Source: Gammaproteobacteria bacterium (lineage in GTDB: Bacteria; Pseudomonadota; Gammaproteobacteria; JAJPIJ01). Taken from it: a stretch of 52,138 nt of DNA. Of this stretch, positions 33,859 to 43,169 are shown one piece after another. Location of the stretch: NCBI GenBank assembly GCA_022071965.1, contig JAJVIQ010000024.1, forward strand, positions 1 through 52,138, written 5' to 3'. Each line of letters begins with the position of its first letter. The first letter of the stretch is position 1. The notes beneath the pieces were generated by a model. The model was given only the letters and a program-made list of their open reading frames with translations, did no database searches and was not told where the DNA came from. The position numbers were made by a program, and so were the translations under genes.

Positions 33859-35726
33859 GAAACTCCTCTCTTGAACGGGATGACGTTGTCGGGCGCTGAC
33901 ACATCGGCGACGGTCATCTCGGGTACCAGGCGCTTGATCAACGCGGTGATGCGCTGCTCGTCGAAGCGCTCGCAGGCCTCGGTCAGCTCGCCGATGGTCT
34001 GCTCCACGGCACTGCGGTCGACGGTGCGGTGGCGGGCTAGAAATATCTTGCGATGCTGCGTCTTCTCCAGCCTCTCGTCCTCGTGGAAGAGCTCCTCGTG
34101 CAGGCGCTCGCCAGGGCGCAACCCGGTGTAGTCGATGCGGATGTCCTCGCCCGGTACCAGGCCGGAGAGGCGGATGAGCTGCTGGGCGAGGAAGGCGATC
34201 TTTATGGGCTCGCCCATGTCCAGCACGTAGATCTCCCCGCCCCTGCCCATCGCGCCGGCCTGCAGGATGAGCTGCGTGGCCTCGGGAATGGTCATGAAGA
34301 AGCGCGTCATCTCCGGGTGCGTCACCGTCACCGGCCCGCCGTTGCGGATCTGTTCCTGGAACAGCGGCACGACGCTGCCGGCGGAACCAAGCACGTTGCC
34401 GAAGCGCACGGTGGTGAATCGCGTGCCGTCGAGCTGGTTGAAGGATTCGGCGACGATCTCCGCGATGCGCTTGCTCGCACCCATGAGACTGGTGGGGTTC
34501 ACGGCCTTGTCGGTGGAGATCAGGACGAACTTGCGCACGCCGTGCCGGCTCGCGCCGCAGGCCATGCGCCAGGTGCCGAGCACATTGTTGCGCACGGCCT
34601 GGCGCACCTGGTACTGCAGCATGGGAACGTGCTTGTAGGCCGCGGCGTGGAACACGACCATCGGGTTGAACCTCTCGAGGACGTGGTCCACCGCGGCCTC
34701 GTCGGTCACGTCGCCGATCACCGCATGCACACGCAGATCCGGGTAGCGCTGCCGCAGCTCCATCTCGATGCGGTAGAGGTTGTACTCGCTCTGCTCGAAG
34801 ATGACGAGCTCGTGCGGACCCAGGCGCGCGATCTGCCGGCACAGTTCCGCCCCGATCGAGCCGCCGCCGCCGCTCACCAGCACCACCTTGCCCGTCAGGC
34901 TCGCCTGCACCACCGGCAGCTCGAAGGACACGGCATCGCGGCCGAGCAGGTCCTCGATGGAAACCTCGCGCAGGGCGTTGACGCCGGGGTCGCCCTGCAC
35001 CTGGTCGATCAGCCGCGGCAGAGTCCGGAACGGCAGGTCCGTCGCCTCGCAGAGCGCCACCACCCGCTGCATCTCGGCGTTCGTGGCAGAGGGCATGGCG
35101 ATGACCAGGATCTCCGCCTCGGTGGTCTCGGAAACTTCCTTCAGGCGTTCCAGGCCGCCAAGCACCGGCACGCCGTGCAACTGCGTGTTCCGAAGCGTCG
35201 ACTCGTCATCGAGGATCCCGACCGGCGAATAGCGGCCGTCGCGGATCATGTCGCGCACGAGCGTATCGGCCGCCCGGCCGACGCCCAGGACGAGCACCCG
35301 CTTGCTGTTGGCCGTGAGGCGAATGCTGAAGGTGTGATCCTTCCAGAACCGGAAGGCCAGGCGGGGCCCGCTCAGAAGTCCGACGAGGAAAACGGGATAA
35401 AGGAGCAGGATCGAACGCGGCACGTCCGCCAGGCGGTTGTGCACGAACATGACCAGTCCGATCGTCACCGTTCCCAGTGCTGCCGACCTGAGGATATTCC
35501 AGAGGTCAGGGAGGCTGGCGAAACGCCAAAGGCCGCGATACAGGCCCAGGTAACGGAAGATCAACGCCTGCGAGACCATGGCGATGACGAAGCTGTACAG
35601 CGTCGGACGCCAGACGAAATCGGGCGCATAGAAGTTCGACCTGGCCAGCCACGCCCCCTGCCACGCCAGTACCACCATGGCGAGATCGTGCAGGTAGACG
35701 GCGTTTCGACGATTGAATATTGTCAT
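33855..35726 (-). CDS. Membrane-bound nucleotide-sugar 4,6-dehydratase (PglF/WbpM/CapD type)
   Basis: A 623-aa protein with four N-terminal transmembrane helices (about residues 10-125), a CoA-binding-like Rossmann domain ([17 protein letters not shown]) and a C-terminal SDR domain. The SDR domain has [14 protein letters not shown] for [20 protein letters not shown] (with the Ser-Thr-Asp-Lys catalytic region), and [20 protein letters not shown]. Family members convert UDP-GlcNAc to the 4-keto-6-deoxy sugar, the first step to bacillosamine, QuiNAc or FucNAc. With the PglE-, PglD- and PglC-like genes at 44.7-47.2 kb it gives a bacillosamine-type route. It is followed directly by galU (ATGA overlap). 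Confidence 0.93.
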   Translation of the reverse strand: MTIFNRRNAVYLHDLAMVVLAWQGAWLARSNFYAPDFVWRPTLYSFVIAMVSQALIFRYLGLYRGLWRFASLPDLWNILRSAALGTVTIGLVMFVHNRLADVPRSILLLYPVFLVGLLSGPRLAFRFWKDHTFSIRLTANSKRVLVLGVGRAADTLVRDMIRDGRYSPVGILDDESTLRNTQLHGVPVLGGLERLKEVSETTEAEILVIAMPSATNAEMQRVVALCEATDLPFRTLPRLIDQVQGDPGVNALREVSIEDLLGRDAVSFELPVVQASLTGKVVLVSGGGGSIGAELCRQIARLGPHELVIFEQSEYNLYRIEMELRQRYPDLRVHAVIGDVTDEAAVDHVLERFNPMVVFHAAAYKHVPMLQYQVRQAVRNNVLGTWRMACGASRHGVRKFVLISTDKAVNPTSLMGASKRIAEIVAESFNQLDGTRFTTVRFGNVLGSAGSVVPLFQEQIRNGGPVTVTHPEMTRFFMTIPEATQLILQAGAMGRGGEIYVLDMGEPIKIAFLAQQLIRLSGLVPGEDIRIDYTGLRPGERLHEELFHEDERLEKTQHRKIFLARHRTVDRSAVEQTIGELTEACERFDEQRITALIKRLVPEMTVADVSAPDNVIPFKRGVS

Positions 35727-35818
35727 CGGCCTTCGAATGTCGGCTCTCGCTCGAGACTGATTCCGTGGCCAGGCCCCACCTGCATGACCGTCTCGTCCCG
35801 CGCCGATCTTGGTCGGGC

Positions 35819-35848
35819 ATTATCCCACAAGCACCGAACCGGCCCCAA
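35819..35848 (-). promoter_or_regulatory. Candidate promoter of the dehydratase-galU operon
   Basis: On the minus strand TTGGGG (-35, 35843-35848), an 18-nt spacer ending in TGG (extended -10), and GATAAT (-10, 35819-35824). It lies about 90 nt upstream of the dehydratase start. Confidence 0.5.
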
Positions 35849-36315
35849 CCCTCACCGTCGCGGGGAACAGCATGACGAAGTCCGGGCCCGAATTGCGCCG
35901 ACCCGCACGCAAAATTACCGGGCCGGCGGCGCGAAATCCGGCCGGATGGATGGGGCATGTCTCGCGCGGACTCTCGCGCACCGCCCCCTGCCCAGGGCAG
36001 TGTGCGGGCCGAACAGCTGCAGCCGGGCATTGGACGATCTGGCGCCGGTCGCAAGGACGTCGGCGGACAGTGGAATGGCTGGGTCGAGTCGGCCCGGGGA
36101 GGACGAGAGGTCAGCCCTCAGGGTGAGGCCGACGGGAAGGAACAGACGCCGGAGGTATGCCGGCAGGACCGCGCGCCGCGGTCCGCGCCCCTCGGCAACA
36201 GGGAATAAAGGATGGCGGACACGCGAATTCCCCGGGCGCGCCGGCGCGCCCGGGAGGAGCAGCACCGCAGGCGCCCGTGCCGCCAGGGGGGAATCGCAGC
36301 GGGATGCGGGTGCGC
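35849..36315. other. Long non-coding gap between the PEP-CTERM gene and the dehydratase gene
   Basis: Over 450 nt, very G+C-rich, with no credible gene on either strand; the open frames here are arginine/proline-rich shadows. It contains the 24-bp perfect palindrome listed separately, about 60 nt after the PEP-CTERM stop codon. Confidence 0.55.
36231..36254. repeat. 24-bp perfect palindrome
   Basis: CCCGGGCGCGCC followed directly by its exact reverse complement. As RNA it forms a very stable stem in the 3' region of the PEP-CTERM transcript, but without a T-run on either side. It could be an atypical terminator, an mRNA-stabilising hairpin or a protein-binding site. Confidence 0.7.
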
Positions 36316-37071
36316 CTAGGCCCCGCTGTCCGTACCCACTGCCCGTCGGGCAGAGGCGGCAAGTCCGAGGAGCGCACTGAGCAACAGCCACGCCGCCGCC
36401 GGCAACGGAACCGGAGCGAGCGGCGCCGCCGCGAGGCCGCACGCGCCTGATACGCAGACGGTTTCCGGCCCTCCCAGGCGTACGGCGATCCTGCGGTTGC
36501 CACTGAAATCCAGCAGGCTGGAAACCAGGTCGTCCAGGGTGCCCGAATATCCGTACCGGATGGTCACCGCGTCATCGAGATCCTTGAGTGACTTGCCGAA
36601 CTCGCCACGCTCGGCAACGAACCGTGCGAAGTTGTCATCCAGATCGGGTCCGGAATAATCATCGTCGCCCCACGGATTCGAGGGTACGAGCGCGGGTTCG
36701 TCCGGCAGTGCCCCGTTCGTGTTCAGCGACAGTTCGAATAAAACGCCGCCGCTGTAGGAGAAGGCGGGGGGGCCGGTCAGTATCGACCCCAAGCCCACCT
36801 CGAAGAGTATCTGATTCAGGCCGAACTCACCTTGTGTGTCGTCGCTCGCCACCTTGATGAAGGTGAAGTTCGCCAGCGGATTGCTGGTGGTGCCACCGAG
36901 CGAGACGTTCAGAGTCCATGCATTTCCATCCCCGGGAACACCGGTCCCATATGACTGCAGCGGGATCGTAACGGCGCCTGCGGTCCCCGATGCCACCAGC
37001 ATGAATGCGCCGGCGGCGATCGAAGTGGATACCCTCCGCGTTCGAAACAGCACGTACTCAAGAATGCTCAT
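36316..37071 (-). CDS. PEP-CTERM-type exported protein
   Basis: A 251-aa exported protein with a signal peptide (hydrophobic run about 15-33, AGA before residue 34) and a tripartite C-terminal sorting signal: VPLP at 221-224, hydrophobic AAAWLLLSALLGLAAS, then Arg-Arg. Exosortases recognise such signals (the VPLP variant of PEP). The middle is a Gly/Asn/Ser-rich beta-type domain. The start at 37071 has a consensus AAAGGAGG; upstream codons are not protein-like. A ten-residue tail follows RR, a little longer than usual. No exosortase is in the window; it must lie elsewhere. The protein sits inside the polysaccharide locus, fitting the known link of this system with exopolysaccharide export. 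Confidence 0.85.
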   Translation of the reverse strand: MSILEYVLFRTRRVSTSIAAGAFMLVASGTAGAVTIPLQSYGTGVPGDGNAWTLNVSLGGTTSNPLANFTFIKVASDDTQGEFGLNQILFEVGLGSILTGPPAFSYSGGVLFELSLNTNGALPDEPALVPSNPWGDDDYSGPDLDDNFARFVAERGEFGKSLKDLDDAVTIRYGYSGTLDDLVSSLLDFSGNRRIAVRLGGPETVCVSGACGLAAAPLAPVPLPAAAWLLLSALLGLAASARRAVGTDSGA

Positions 37072-37278
37072 GACCTTCCTCCTTTCCCTGGCGCGCCGGT
37101 CCGGACTGGCCACACGCGACGCCCGTAATGAACCTCTCCCTGCGTGGAGTATGACAGGTAAGGAAGGAGTCCTCAAAGCGCGCCGTGCCGCGCGCCAATT
37201 TACTGACGGTGCACGGCGGATTGGGACATGTCCTCGCACGCCGCGGTACGGTCGAGCGATGAAATTGCCGCATCCGCA

Positions 37279-38511
37279 TCAATGCGCCGCACGGCCCGAA
37301 ATGTCGTTCAGGACTCGGGCAAGTCGCACGGCAAGCGAACGATAGTCGTGATTCCGCTCGACATATCGACGGGCATTCATTCCCATCGTTTCCCGTTCCG
37401 CCGGCGTCAGCCGCGCGATCGTCGCGATGGCGTCCGCAAGGTGCTCCGGCCGATCCGGCGGGACCGTGATGCCTGCATCCGCCTCCGCGACCGGATTGTT
37501 CACGGACTCGCAACTGAATATGACCGGGCGGCCGGCCGCCATGAAATCGAACAGCTTGTTGGAACTGATCCCGTATCGAAAGACCGGTGAGGCGACCAGG
37601 TTGAACACGAATGCATCGGCCTGTGCGGCCATGGCAGGAATGTCGGCCTTCGGCACGGCATCCTCGAAACGCACGTTGTCGAGGTGCATGTCCGCAGCGA
37701 GCCGCTGCAGCGATGCCTTCATCGGCCCGTCACCGATGAGCCGGAGCACCGGCGCCGGGCTCGCCCGACGTTCCCTCAATATTGCCATCGCCCGGATGAG
37801 GTTCTCGAGGCCATTGGCGGTCCCATGCGCGCCGAAATACATCATCGTGAATACGCCATCGCGCCGGCCAGACGGTGGATGGTACGGAAACTCCGCGATG
37901 TCGACGCCATTCGGGAGCCAGACGATCCTGTTGGGCGATATGCCGAGAGGTTCGATGTATCCGGTCGCGCCAGGCATGAGGATGAGGATGCGATCGGCGC
38001 AGCGATAGAGATGCCGTTCGAGGAGGCGCAACGCTTGCGCTGCCAGGCTGCGATCGCGCAGTCGCCCGAGATCGATCAGTGTCTGCGGCCACAGATCCCT
38101 CACCTCGAACACGAATGGGACGCCGTGCCGGCGGGCCAGCCGTGCCCCGGCCCAGGCCGCGAATGGGTGCACGCTCGAGCCGATGATCACTCGCGGGCGT
38201 GGCAGCTTCCGCAGATTCCATGGCATCAATGCCCGCAGCGCGTACACGAGCATGTTCGCCATCCGGCCGGGGCCGTTGCCGGCATAGACCGGCACCTTCA
38301 GCCACAGGAATTGCACACCGTCGTAGCTCTCGAGTCGACGATGCTCTGCGCGCGCCAGCCGCTGTCTGCCGGTATTGAGCTCCACGCTGCCGGCGATGAT
38401 GCAGGCATTCCAGCCGCAGGCGCGCAGATGCCTTGCCAGGGCGAAATGCCGGGTGCCGCCGGGCCCGCCCGGCTCCTGGGCGTAGTGATTGAGTATCCAG
38501 ACGGTTGGCAT
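37279..38511 (-). CDS. GT4-family glycosyltransferase (WbuB-like)
   Basis: A 410-aa GT-B retaining transferase. It shows an N-terminal acceptor domain with GGPGGTRHFALARHL, then FEVRDLWPQTLIDLG, the linker with PNGVDIAEFPY, and the C-terminal nucleotide-sugar site with SSNKLFDFMAAGRPVIFSCE and an EADAGITVPP acid motif. It resembles WbuB-type N-acetylaminosugar transferases that build the lipid-linked repeat. The ATG at 38511 is preferred over a TTG 14 codons upstream. It is the last transferase of the long operon, followed by the PEP-CTERM gene after 207 nt. Confidence 0.88.
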   Translation of the reverse strand: MPTVWILNHYAQEPGGPGGTRHFALARHLRACGWNACIIAGSVELNTGRQRLARAEHRRLESYDGVQFLWLKVPVYAGNGPGRMANMLVYALRALMPWNLRKLPRPRVIIGSSVHPFAAWAGARLARRHGVPFVFEVRDLWPQTLIDLGRLRDRSLAAQALRLLERHLYRCADRILILMPGATGYIEPLGISPNRIVWLPNGVDIAEFPYHPPSGRRDGVFTMMYFGAHGTANGLENLIRAMAILRERRASPAPVLRLIGDGPMKASLQRLAADMHLDNVRFEDAVPKADIPAMAAQADAFVFNLVASPVFRYGISSNKLFDFMAAGRPVIFSCESVNNPVAEADAGITVPPDRPEHLADAIATIARLTPAERETMGMNARRYVERNHDYRSLAVRLARVLNDISGRAAH

Positions 38512-38622
38512 CCAGTCGTCCGCCACTCGGGAGAGCCGCCTACGAAACGTCAATCACGGCACGCGCTTCGAACCGCGACGCTTCTGCCATGTGACCGGGC
38601 ATCATCCGCACAGCCACTTCCT

Positions 38623-39438
38623 TCAGCGTCGGAACTGAAGCCACGTCAATCCCAGCGCCAAGCCTGCGATCATCCCCAGCAGCGCCAGCGCGAAAATTCT
38701 GGGCGTGATGGGTTCGCTCGATACCTCGGCGGGCGTGAGCAGCCGCCCCGGCCGATTCGCCGTGTCGAGTGCCTTTTCCCGCAACTGCTGCTCGCTTCGA
38801 TGCAACTCGGCCAGCAGACTCTGCCGCGACGTGTAGTCCATGATCCATGCAAGTATTGCCTTCTCCCCGGCAATCTTCTCTACGCGATCCTGCAGCCTGG
38901 ACGCGTCCCGCCGTACGGTATCGATGGTCGTTTGAACCTCGGCCAGAGAAGTTCGATAGCCCTCGATGATCGGCGCCTTCCTTTCGGCCTGGATCGCCTG
39001 CATGTGCTGCACGACCAGCCCTATCAGTTCCAGCGCGTGCGCCCGGCTGTACGCCCGGACCCGGACATCCACGAACCCTACCAGTGCATGCGAGCGCGTC
39101 TTGCGCAGCGACTTCCGCAGCAGGTCCTGCTCCTTCTCGTCGGTGATCCCGTGCTCCCTGGCTGCCGCGACGACCTCATCGCTGAACGCCGTCGAACGGA
39201 ACTGCTCGACCATCTCCGGAACGCTCTCCAGGTTGCCACCGCCGATCAGCGCGGTCTCGTAGGCGGCGGACGCCTCCCACTGCGGTTCGATCACCATGCC
39301 GGTGACGGTACCGACCGCGGCGCCGATGACGGCGGCGGCAATCACGAAGCGCGCCTCCCGCGGGCTGAACGGCAGCACATCGCGGAACCAGGTTGCCAGC
39401 CTCGCCGGTATTCCACTCGATCGGTTCACTTCCTCCAT
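38623..39438 (-). CDS. Wzz-type chain-length determinant protein
   Basis: A 271-aa inner-membrane co-polymerase. One transmembrane helix lies at about 30-50 (FVIAAAVIGAAVGTVTGMVI), followed by a periplasmic coiled-coil region (about 60-225). A second helix is at the end (IFALALLGMIAGLALGLTWL), preceded by the Pro-containing segment TPRI, as in Wzz proteins. It lacks a tyrosine-kinase domain. It should set the modal length of the Wzy-made polymer. The ATG at 39438 has GAGG upstream; a TTG four codons earlier is unlikely. Confidence 0.82.
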   Translation of the reverse strand: MEEVNRSSGIPARLATWFRDVLPFSPREARFVIAAAVIGAAVGTVTGMVIEPQWEASAAYETALIGGGNLESVPEMVEQFRSTAFSDEVVAAAREHGITDEKEQDLLRKSLRKTRSHALVGFVDVRVRAYSRAHALELIGLVVQHMQAIQAERKAPIIEGYRTSLAEVQTTIDTVRRDASRLQDRVEKIAGEKAILAWIMDYTSRQSLLAELHRSEQQLREKALDTANRPGRLLTPAEVSSEPITPRIFALALLGMIAGLALGLTWLQFRR

Positions 39439-39478
39439 ACGGCCTCGCAATCCTGTGGAGTCGCGGAGACAGCCACGC

Positions 39479-40552
39479 TCATGGTCCGATCAGCCGGTCG
39501 ACAATGGCGCTCGCGGCCCGCCCGTCGCCGTACGGCGATGCCGACACCCCGCGCGACCCCACGCGCTCGCTGATCGCGGTGGCAATGACCGCGGCCGAGC
39601 GCGGAGGCACGACGCAGTTCCACCCGAGCTCGACCAGCTCCACCCATTCGGTCTCCTCGCGCAGCGTGACGCAGGGCACCCGTGCGAAGAACGCCTCTTT
39701 CTGCACGCCGCCGCTGTCGGTCGCGATCAGCGCCGCGCACTGCTCCAGGCGCGACATGTCGAGGTATCCGACCGGGTCGATGATCGTCAGGTTCTCGGGT
39801 ACGACGATCCCGGCCTCCGTGATCTGCTTGCGGGTCCTGGGGTGCATGGGCAGGATGACCCGCATCCCGCAACCGCCGAAACCGTTCATGATCGATTGCA
39901 GCGTGGGCGGATGGTCGACATTCTCCTGACGGTGTATCGTCGCCAGCACGTATTTCCCGGGAGTTGCGCCCAGCGTCTCGAGGACGCTGCTCTCCGTCGC
40001 GGCGCGCCGGCCGAAATACAACGCCACGTCGTACATGACGTCACCCGTTCTGTGTATCGCGCTGTGTGCGATTCCCTCCCTGCGGAGATTCGTCACCGCC
40101 GCCTCCGTCGGTGCGAACAGGGTCGTGGCGACGTGATCGACCACGACCCGGTTGATCTCCTCGGGCATCCGGCGGTTGAAGGAGCGAAGGCCTGCCTCCA
40201 CGTGCGCCACCGGTATGTGCAGCTTCACGGCGGCCAGCGCGCCGGCCAGCGTTGAATTCGTGTCCCCGTACACCAGCACGACGTCCGGGCCTTCATCGAC
40301 AAGGACGCTCTCCAGCGCCTCGAGCTGACGGCCGGTCATGGCCCCGTGTCCCAGGCTGCCGATGCCGAGATTGTACTGCGGCTGGTCGATCTCCAGCTCG
40401 CGAAAGAACACCTCGGACATGGCGTCGTCATAGTGCTGGCCGGTGTGGACCAGTATCTCTCTGACGCCGCCCCGGCGGCGCAGCTCCCTGGACACGACGG
40501 CCGCCTTGACGAACTGGGGCCGCGCCCCGATGACCGTGGCTATCTTCTTCAT
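39479..40552 (-). CDS. wecB: UDP-N-acetylglucosamine 2-epimerase (non-hydrolysing)
   Basis: A 357-aa enzyme converting UDP-GlcNAc to UDP-ManNAc. It has GARPQFVKAAVVSRELR, VHTGQHYDDAMSEVFF, VYGDTNSTLAGALAA, HVEAGLRSFNRRMPEE, and ATDSGGVQKEAFF with the catalytic and UDP-binding residues typical of WecB. Its ATG overlaps the preceding glycosyltransferase stop by ATGA. No WecC dehydrogenase is in the window, so UDP-ManNAc may be used directly or oxidised by an enzyme encoded elsewhere. Confidence 0.95.
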   Translation of the reverse strand: MKKIATVIGARPQFVKAAVVSRELRRRGGVREILVHTGQHYDDAMSEVFFRELEIDQPQYNLGIGSLGHGAMTGRQLEALESVLVDEGPDVVLVYGDTNSTLAGALAAVKLHIPVAHVEAGLRSFNRRMPEEINRVVVDHVATTLFAPTEAAVTNLRREGIAHSAIHRTGDVMYDVALYFGRRAATESSVLETLGATPGKYVLATIHRQENVDHPPTLQSIMNGFGGCGMRVILPMHPRTRKQITEAGIVVPENLTIIDPVGYLDMSRLEQCAALIATDSGGVQKEAFFARVPCVTLREETEWVELVELGWNCVVPPRSAAVIATAISERVGSRGVSASPYGDGRAASAIVDRLIGP

Positions 40553-41670
40553 CTCAGACCTTCATACATCGCGAGGAGCTTTTTCTCCTCTTCCGACCAG
40601 TTGAGCCTCTCGATTACCGCCGAACGGCCTTTGGACCCCATGGCCGCTGCCTGCTCCGGATGGTCAAGCACCCACTCGATGGCCCTGGCGATCGCCCCTG
40701 GGTCCATCGGATCGATGAGCAGGCCCGCCCCGTTGCGGCCGACGATCTCCTGCCACAGGGGGAAGTCCGAGGCGATGACGGGCAATCCCGCGGCCATGTA
40801 TTCGTACAGCTTTATGGGCTGTGCGTTCAGATGGTTCGGGTGCGGATGCAGCAGAACGAGACCCGCCCGGCTCGAGCCCAGCAGGTTGCGTATCCCGGCG
40901 CGGTCCAGAACGCCGTGCGTCGTCGTGCGCGCCCAGCCGCGACGCTTCTCGAGCGCCTGGCGCAGGGATGCCGGGACGAACTCGCCGGCGAGATGCAGTT
41001 GCGGATCCAGCCGGCCATCGACCTCGGCGATGGCATCCACCATCTCGTATGCGCCGCGCGCCTCGGATATGCCACCGGCATAGCAGATGACCGGCGGCCG
41101 CCGCGCGTACGGAGTCCCCTCGACGTCGAAGAGCTCCTCCGGCATCGGATAGTTCTGCACGACGATCGTCTTGCCGGGGGGGAAACGCCGCGCGATCACC
41201 GGCGTCACGACGACGATTCGATCGAAAAACCTCCCCGCCATCCACTCGATCGCCCCGGAAAGCAGGGCGATCGGGTGCTTGAGAAAGGGCACAATCCAGT
41301 GTTTCGACTCGATCTGCCGGGGCAGGTCCTCATGCACGTCGTAGATGACCTTGCGTCCAAGCAGTTTCAGGACGAATCCGACGAAGATCAGCTCCGGGTC
41401 GTGAAAGTGGCAGATCTCCGCTCGCGAGCGGACGGCCTCCCGCAGGACCGCACACACGGTCAGGGTCATGCGTCGCAACCGGCCGTTAAAGCCGCGGATT
41501 GCCCTGATCTGCACGCCGTCGACCTTCTCGTCGTGCGTGTGACGGGCGATCAGCGTGACCGGCCATCCCACGCGCGCCAGCGATCTCAGCTCCTTCTGGA
41601 AGATCCGTATGTCGAAGGGCCGATGCACGGAGGTGAGGTGCGCGACGCTCGGCCGCGGGATTTCCGACAT
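40549..41670 (-). CDS. GT4-family glycosyltransferase
   Basis: A 373-aa GT-B protein. The N-terminal region starts HLTSVHRPFDIRIFQKELRSL, with YDVHEDLPRQI in the middle. The C-terminal site has PIKLYEYMAAGLPVIASDFP and GAGLLIDPMDP. It probably adds one sugar to the repeat unit on the cytosolic face. An ATG at 41670 follows within the stop region of the polymerase gene, and its own stop overlaps the wecB start, so the three genes are translationally coupled. Sugar specificity cannot be read from sequence. Confidence 0.88.
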   Translation of the reverse strand: MSEIPRPSVAHLTSVHRPFDIRIFQKELRSLARVGWPVTLIARHTHDEKVDGVQIRAIRGFNGRLRRMTLTVCAVLREAVRSRAEICHFHDPELIFVGFVLKLLGRKVIYDVHEDLPRQIESKHWIVPFLKHPIALLSGAIEWMAGRFFDRIVVVTPVIARRFPPGKTIVVQNYPMPEELFDVEGTPYARRPPVICYAGGISEARGAYEMVDAIAEVDGRLDPQLHLAGEFVPASLRQALEKRRGWARTTTHGVLDRAGIRNLLGSSRAGLVLLHPHPNHLNAQPIKLYEYMAAGLPVIASDFPLWQEIVGRNGAGLLIDPMDPGAIARAIEWVLDHPEQAAAMGSKGRSAVIERLNWSEEEKKLLAMYEGLR

Positions 41671-41675
41671 CCCCG

Positions 41676-43085
41676 TCAAATCGAAAGCGCCTCATCCACT
41701 TCGCACGGATCGGCTGCGCTCACCCTTCGCGCGTCCGATGACATCATCGGCCAGAGTTCGCGCAATGCCCACAATATCCACGCCAGCAGGACGATGAGGC
41801 CGAAGCCGTGCGTCAGCCACACGGTCGTGTAGTCGCTCTGGATGAACTTCAGCACGGCAACCGAGGTGGCGCCCAGGGTCGGCACCAGCCACGGCCGCGG
41901 CAGGAGCCGCAACAGGACGAGCGGCAGGTCGCAGCACAGCAGCATCGCCAGCGCGAGCGGGAGACCGAAGAGACCGAAACAGGCGTAGGCCGTGAAGAGA
42001 AAGCCCGTATTCGCGCTGAAGTGTTTCGCGACTTCGCCTCCGTAGTAAGCGGGGCCATAGTACTGTCCGATCACCATCGGCAGCCTCATGGACCCTTCCC
42101 CCAGCGCGGTCGCGAGTCTGAGCTGCCCCGCGATGCCGACCGGGCCCTCGGTCTGCGCGTAGTCGATGTGCCAGATCCCCGTCGTCGCCGGCACCAGGAA
42201 GGCGCGCTCCAGGACCGCCTCGAGCAGTCTGTCCATCAATGCCATTGCGCCGACCTCGTAATTGGCGTTGGCTATCACCACGACGTAGGCCGCCGCGGGA
42301 ACTAGCATGATCGGGATGGCCAGCACCGCGGCGGCGAGCGGCAGCCTCAGACGGCGATCCCACAGGTATGTCGCGAGGACCACCATGACCAGGAATACGG
42401 CGATGCCCTTCGCGCCGCTGAGCAGCGCCAGTCCCCAGACGGCGGGCAGCAGCATCGCGGGGTACACGCTGCTCCATCTGCCCCCGTTCGTACGGTGCAG
42501 CCAGGCGTATACCGCGAAGGCCGTGAACAGCGGCGCGATCGTCGAACTGAGAACGCTCAACGCGTACTTGGCCCGCATCGAAGCCAGAGTCTTGAGCGAT
42601 TCCACGCGCGCCTCGGACGCATGCACGGGATCGGTCAGCAGCACGTACAGGCCCGTGTCCCTGATATCCACCGCGGTCAGGTACACGGCCGCGCAGCCGA
42701 GCGCCGCCAGGAACAGGGCAATCACCGCCCATGCCTGGTCCGGGGCGCCTGCCGCGCCGCCGCGCAGCCTGGACCAGATCTCGCTCACGGTGCGGCGGCC
42801 GCTCGAGAGCGCCAGCGGAATGCCGATCAGCACGAAGCCGTGAACAAGAATGAAGACATGCCAGTGATCATGCACCCAGCTCTCGATGAATCGGGACAGG
42901 TAGACGACCGGCCACTGGATCAACAGATGGTAGAAGGCGAGCACCTGCATGCTCGGACGAACGAAGACCCGTGGCCGCCGCATGAAGAGGTATGCGAGGA
43001 TGGACAGCGCCAGCAGCGTGGCAACGACGTTGCCAAGCTGAAACCAGGTCGCGCCGTGTTGTGAGTAGAGCCAGGTTATCGGCAT
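41676..43085 (-). CDS. Polytopic membrane protein, probable O-antigen/exopolysaccharide polymerase (Wzy-like)
   Basis: A protein of about 469 aa with around ten to twelve hydrophobic segments spread over the whole length, and a larger polar loop in the second half (about 300-370) containing EGSMRLPMVIGQYYGPAYYGG, as expected for Wzy proteins. Sequence conservation in Wzy is poor, so the call rests on topology and its place between Wzx and the transferases, with Wzz nearby. The start is uncertain: ATG 43085 has no good Shine-Dalgarno sequence and a TTG 14 codons upstream is no better. Confidence 0.7.
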   Translation of the reverse strand: MPITWLYSQHGATWFQLGNVVATLLALSILAYLFMRRPRVFVRPSMQVLAFYHLLIQWPVVYLSRFIESWVHDHWHVFILVHGFVLIGIPLALSSGRRTVSEIWSRLRGGAAGAPDQAWAVIALFLAALGCAAVYLTAVDIRDTGLYVLLTDPVHASEARVESLKTLASMRAKYALSVLSSTIAPLFTAFAVYAWLHRTNGGRWSSVYPAMLLPAVWGLALLSGAKGIAVFLVMVVLATYLWDRRLRLPLAAAVLAIPIMLVPAAAYVVVIANANYEVGAMALMDRLLEAVLERAFLVPATTGIWHIDYAQTEGPVGIAGQLRLATALGEGSMRLPMVIGQYYGPAYYGGEVAKHFSANTGFLFTAYACFGLFGLPLALAMLLCCDLPLVLLRLLPRPWLVPTLGATSVAVLKFIQSDYTTVWLTHGFGLIVLLAWILWALRELWPMMSSDARRVSAADPCEVDEALSI

Positions 43086-43169
43086 CGAAGATGACTTTGC
43101 GGCTGTCGCATGCCCGGGAAGCACCAATGCATGCGAGCGGCGCTATGGTAGCGGGATAAGCAGCTTCCG

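Noticed and set aside
33859-34842. Long N-terminal extension of the GalU reading frame
   Set aside because: It lies wholly within the dehydratase gene in another frame and is Arg/Ala/His-rich; the ATG at 33858 with its Shine-Dalgarno sequence and the family N terminus is the start.
34053-36380. 775-codon plus-strand frame
   Set aside because: Antisense shadow of the dehydratase gene that runs into the G+C-rich gap; rich in His/Arg/Gly without any recognisable motif.
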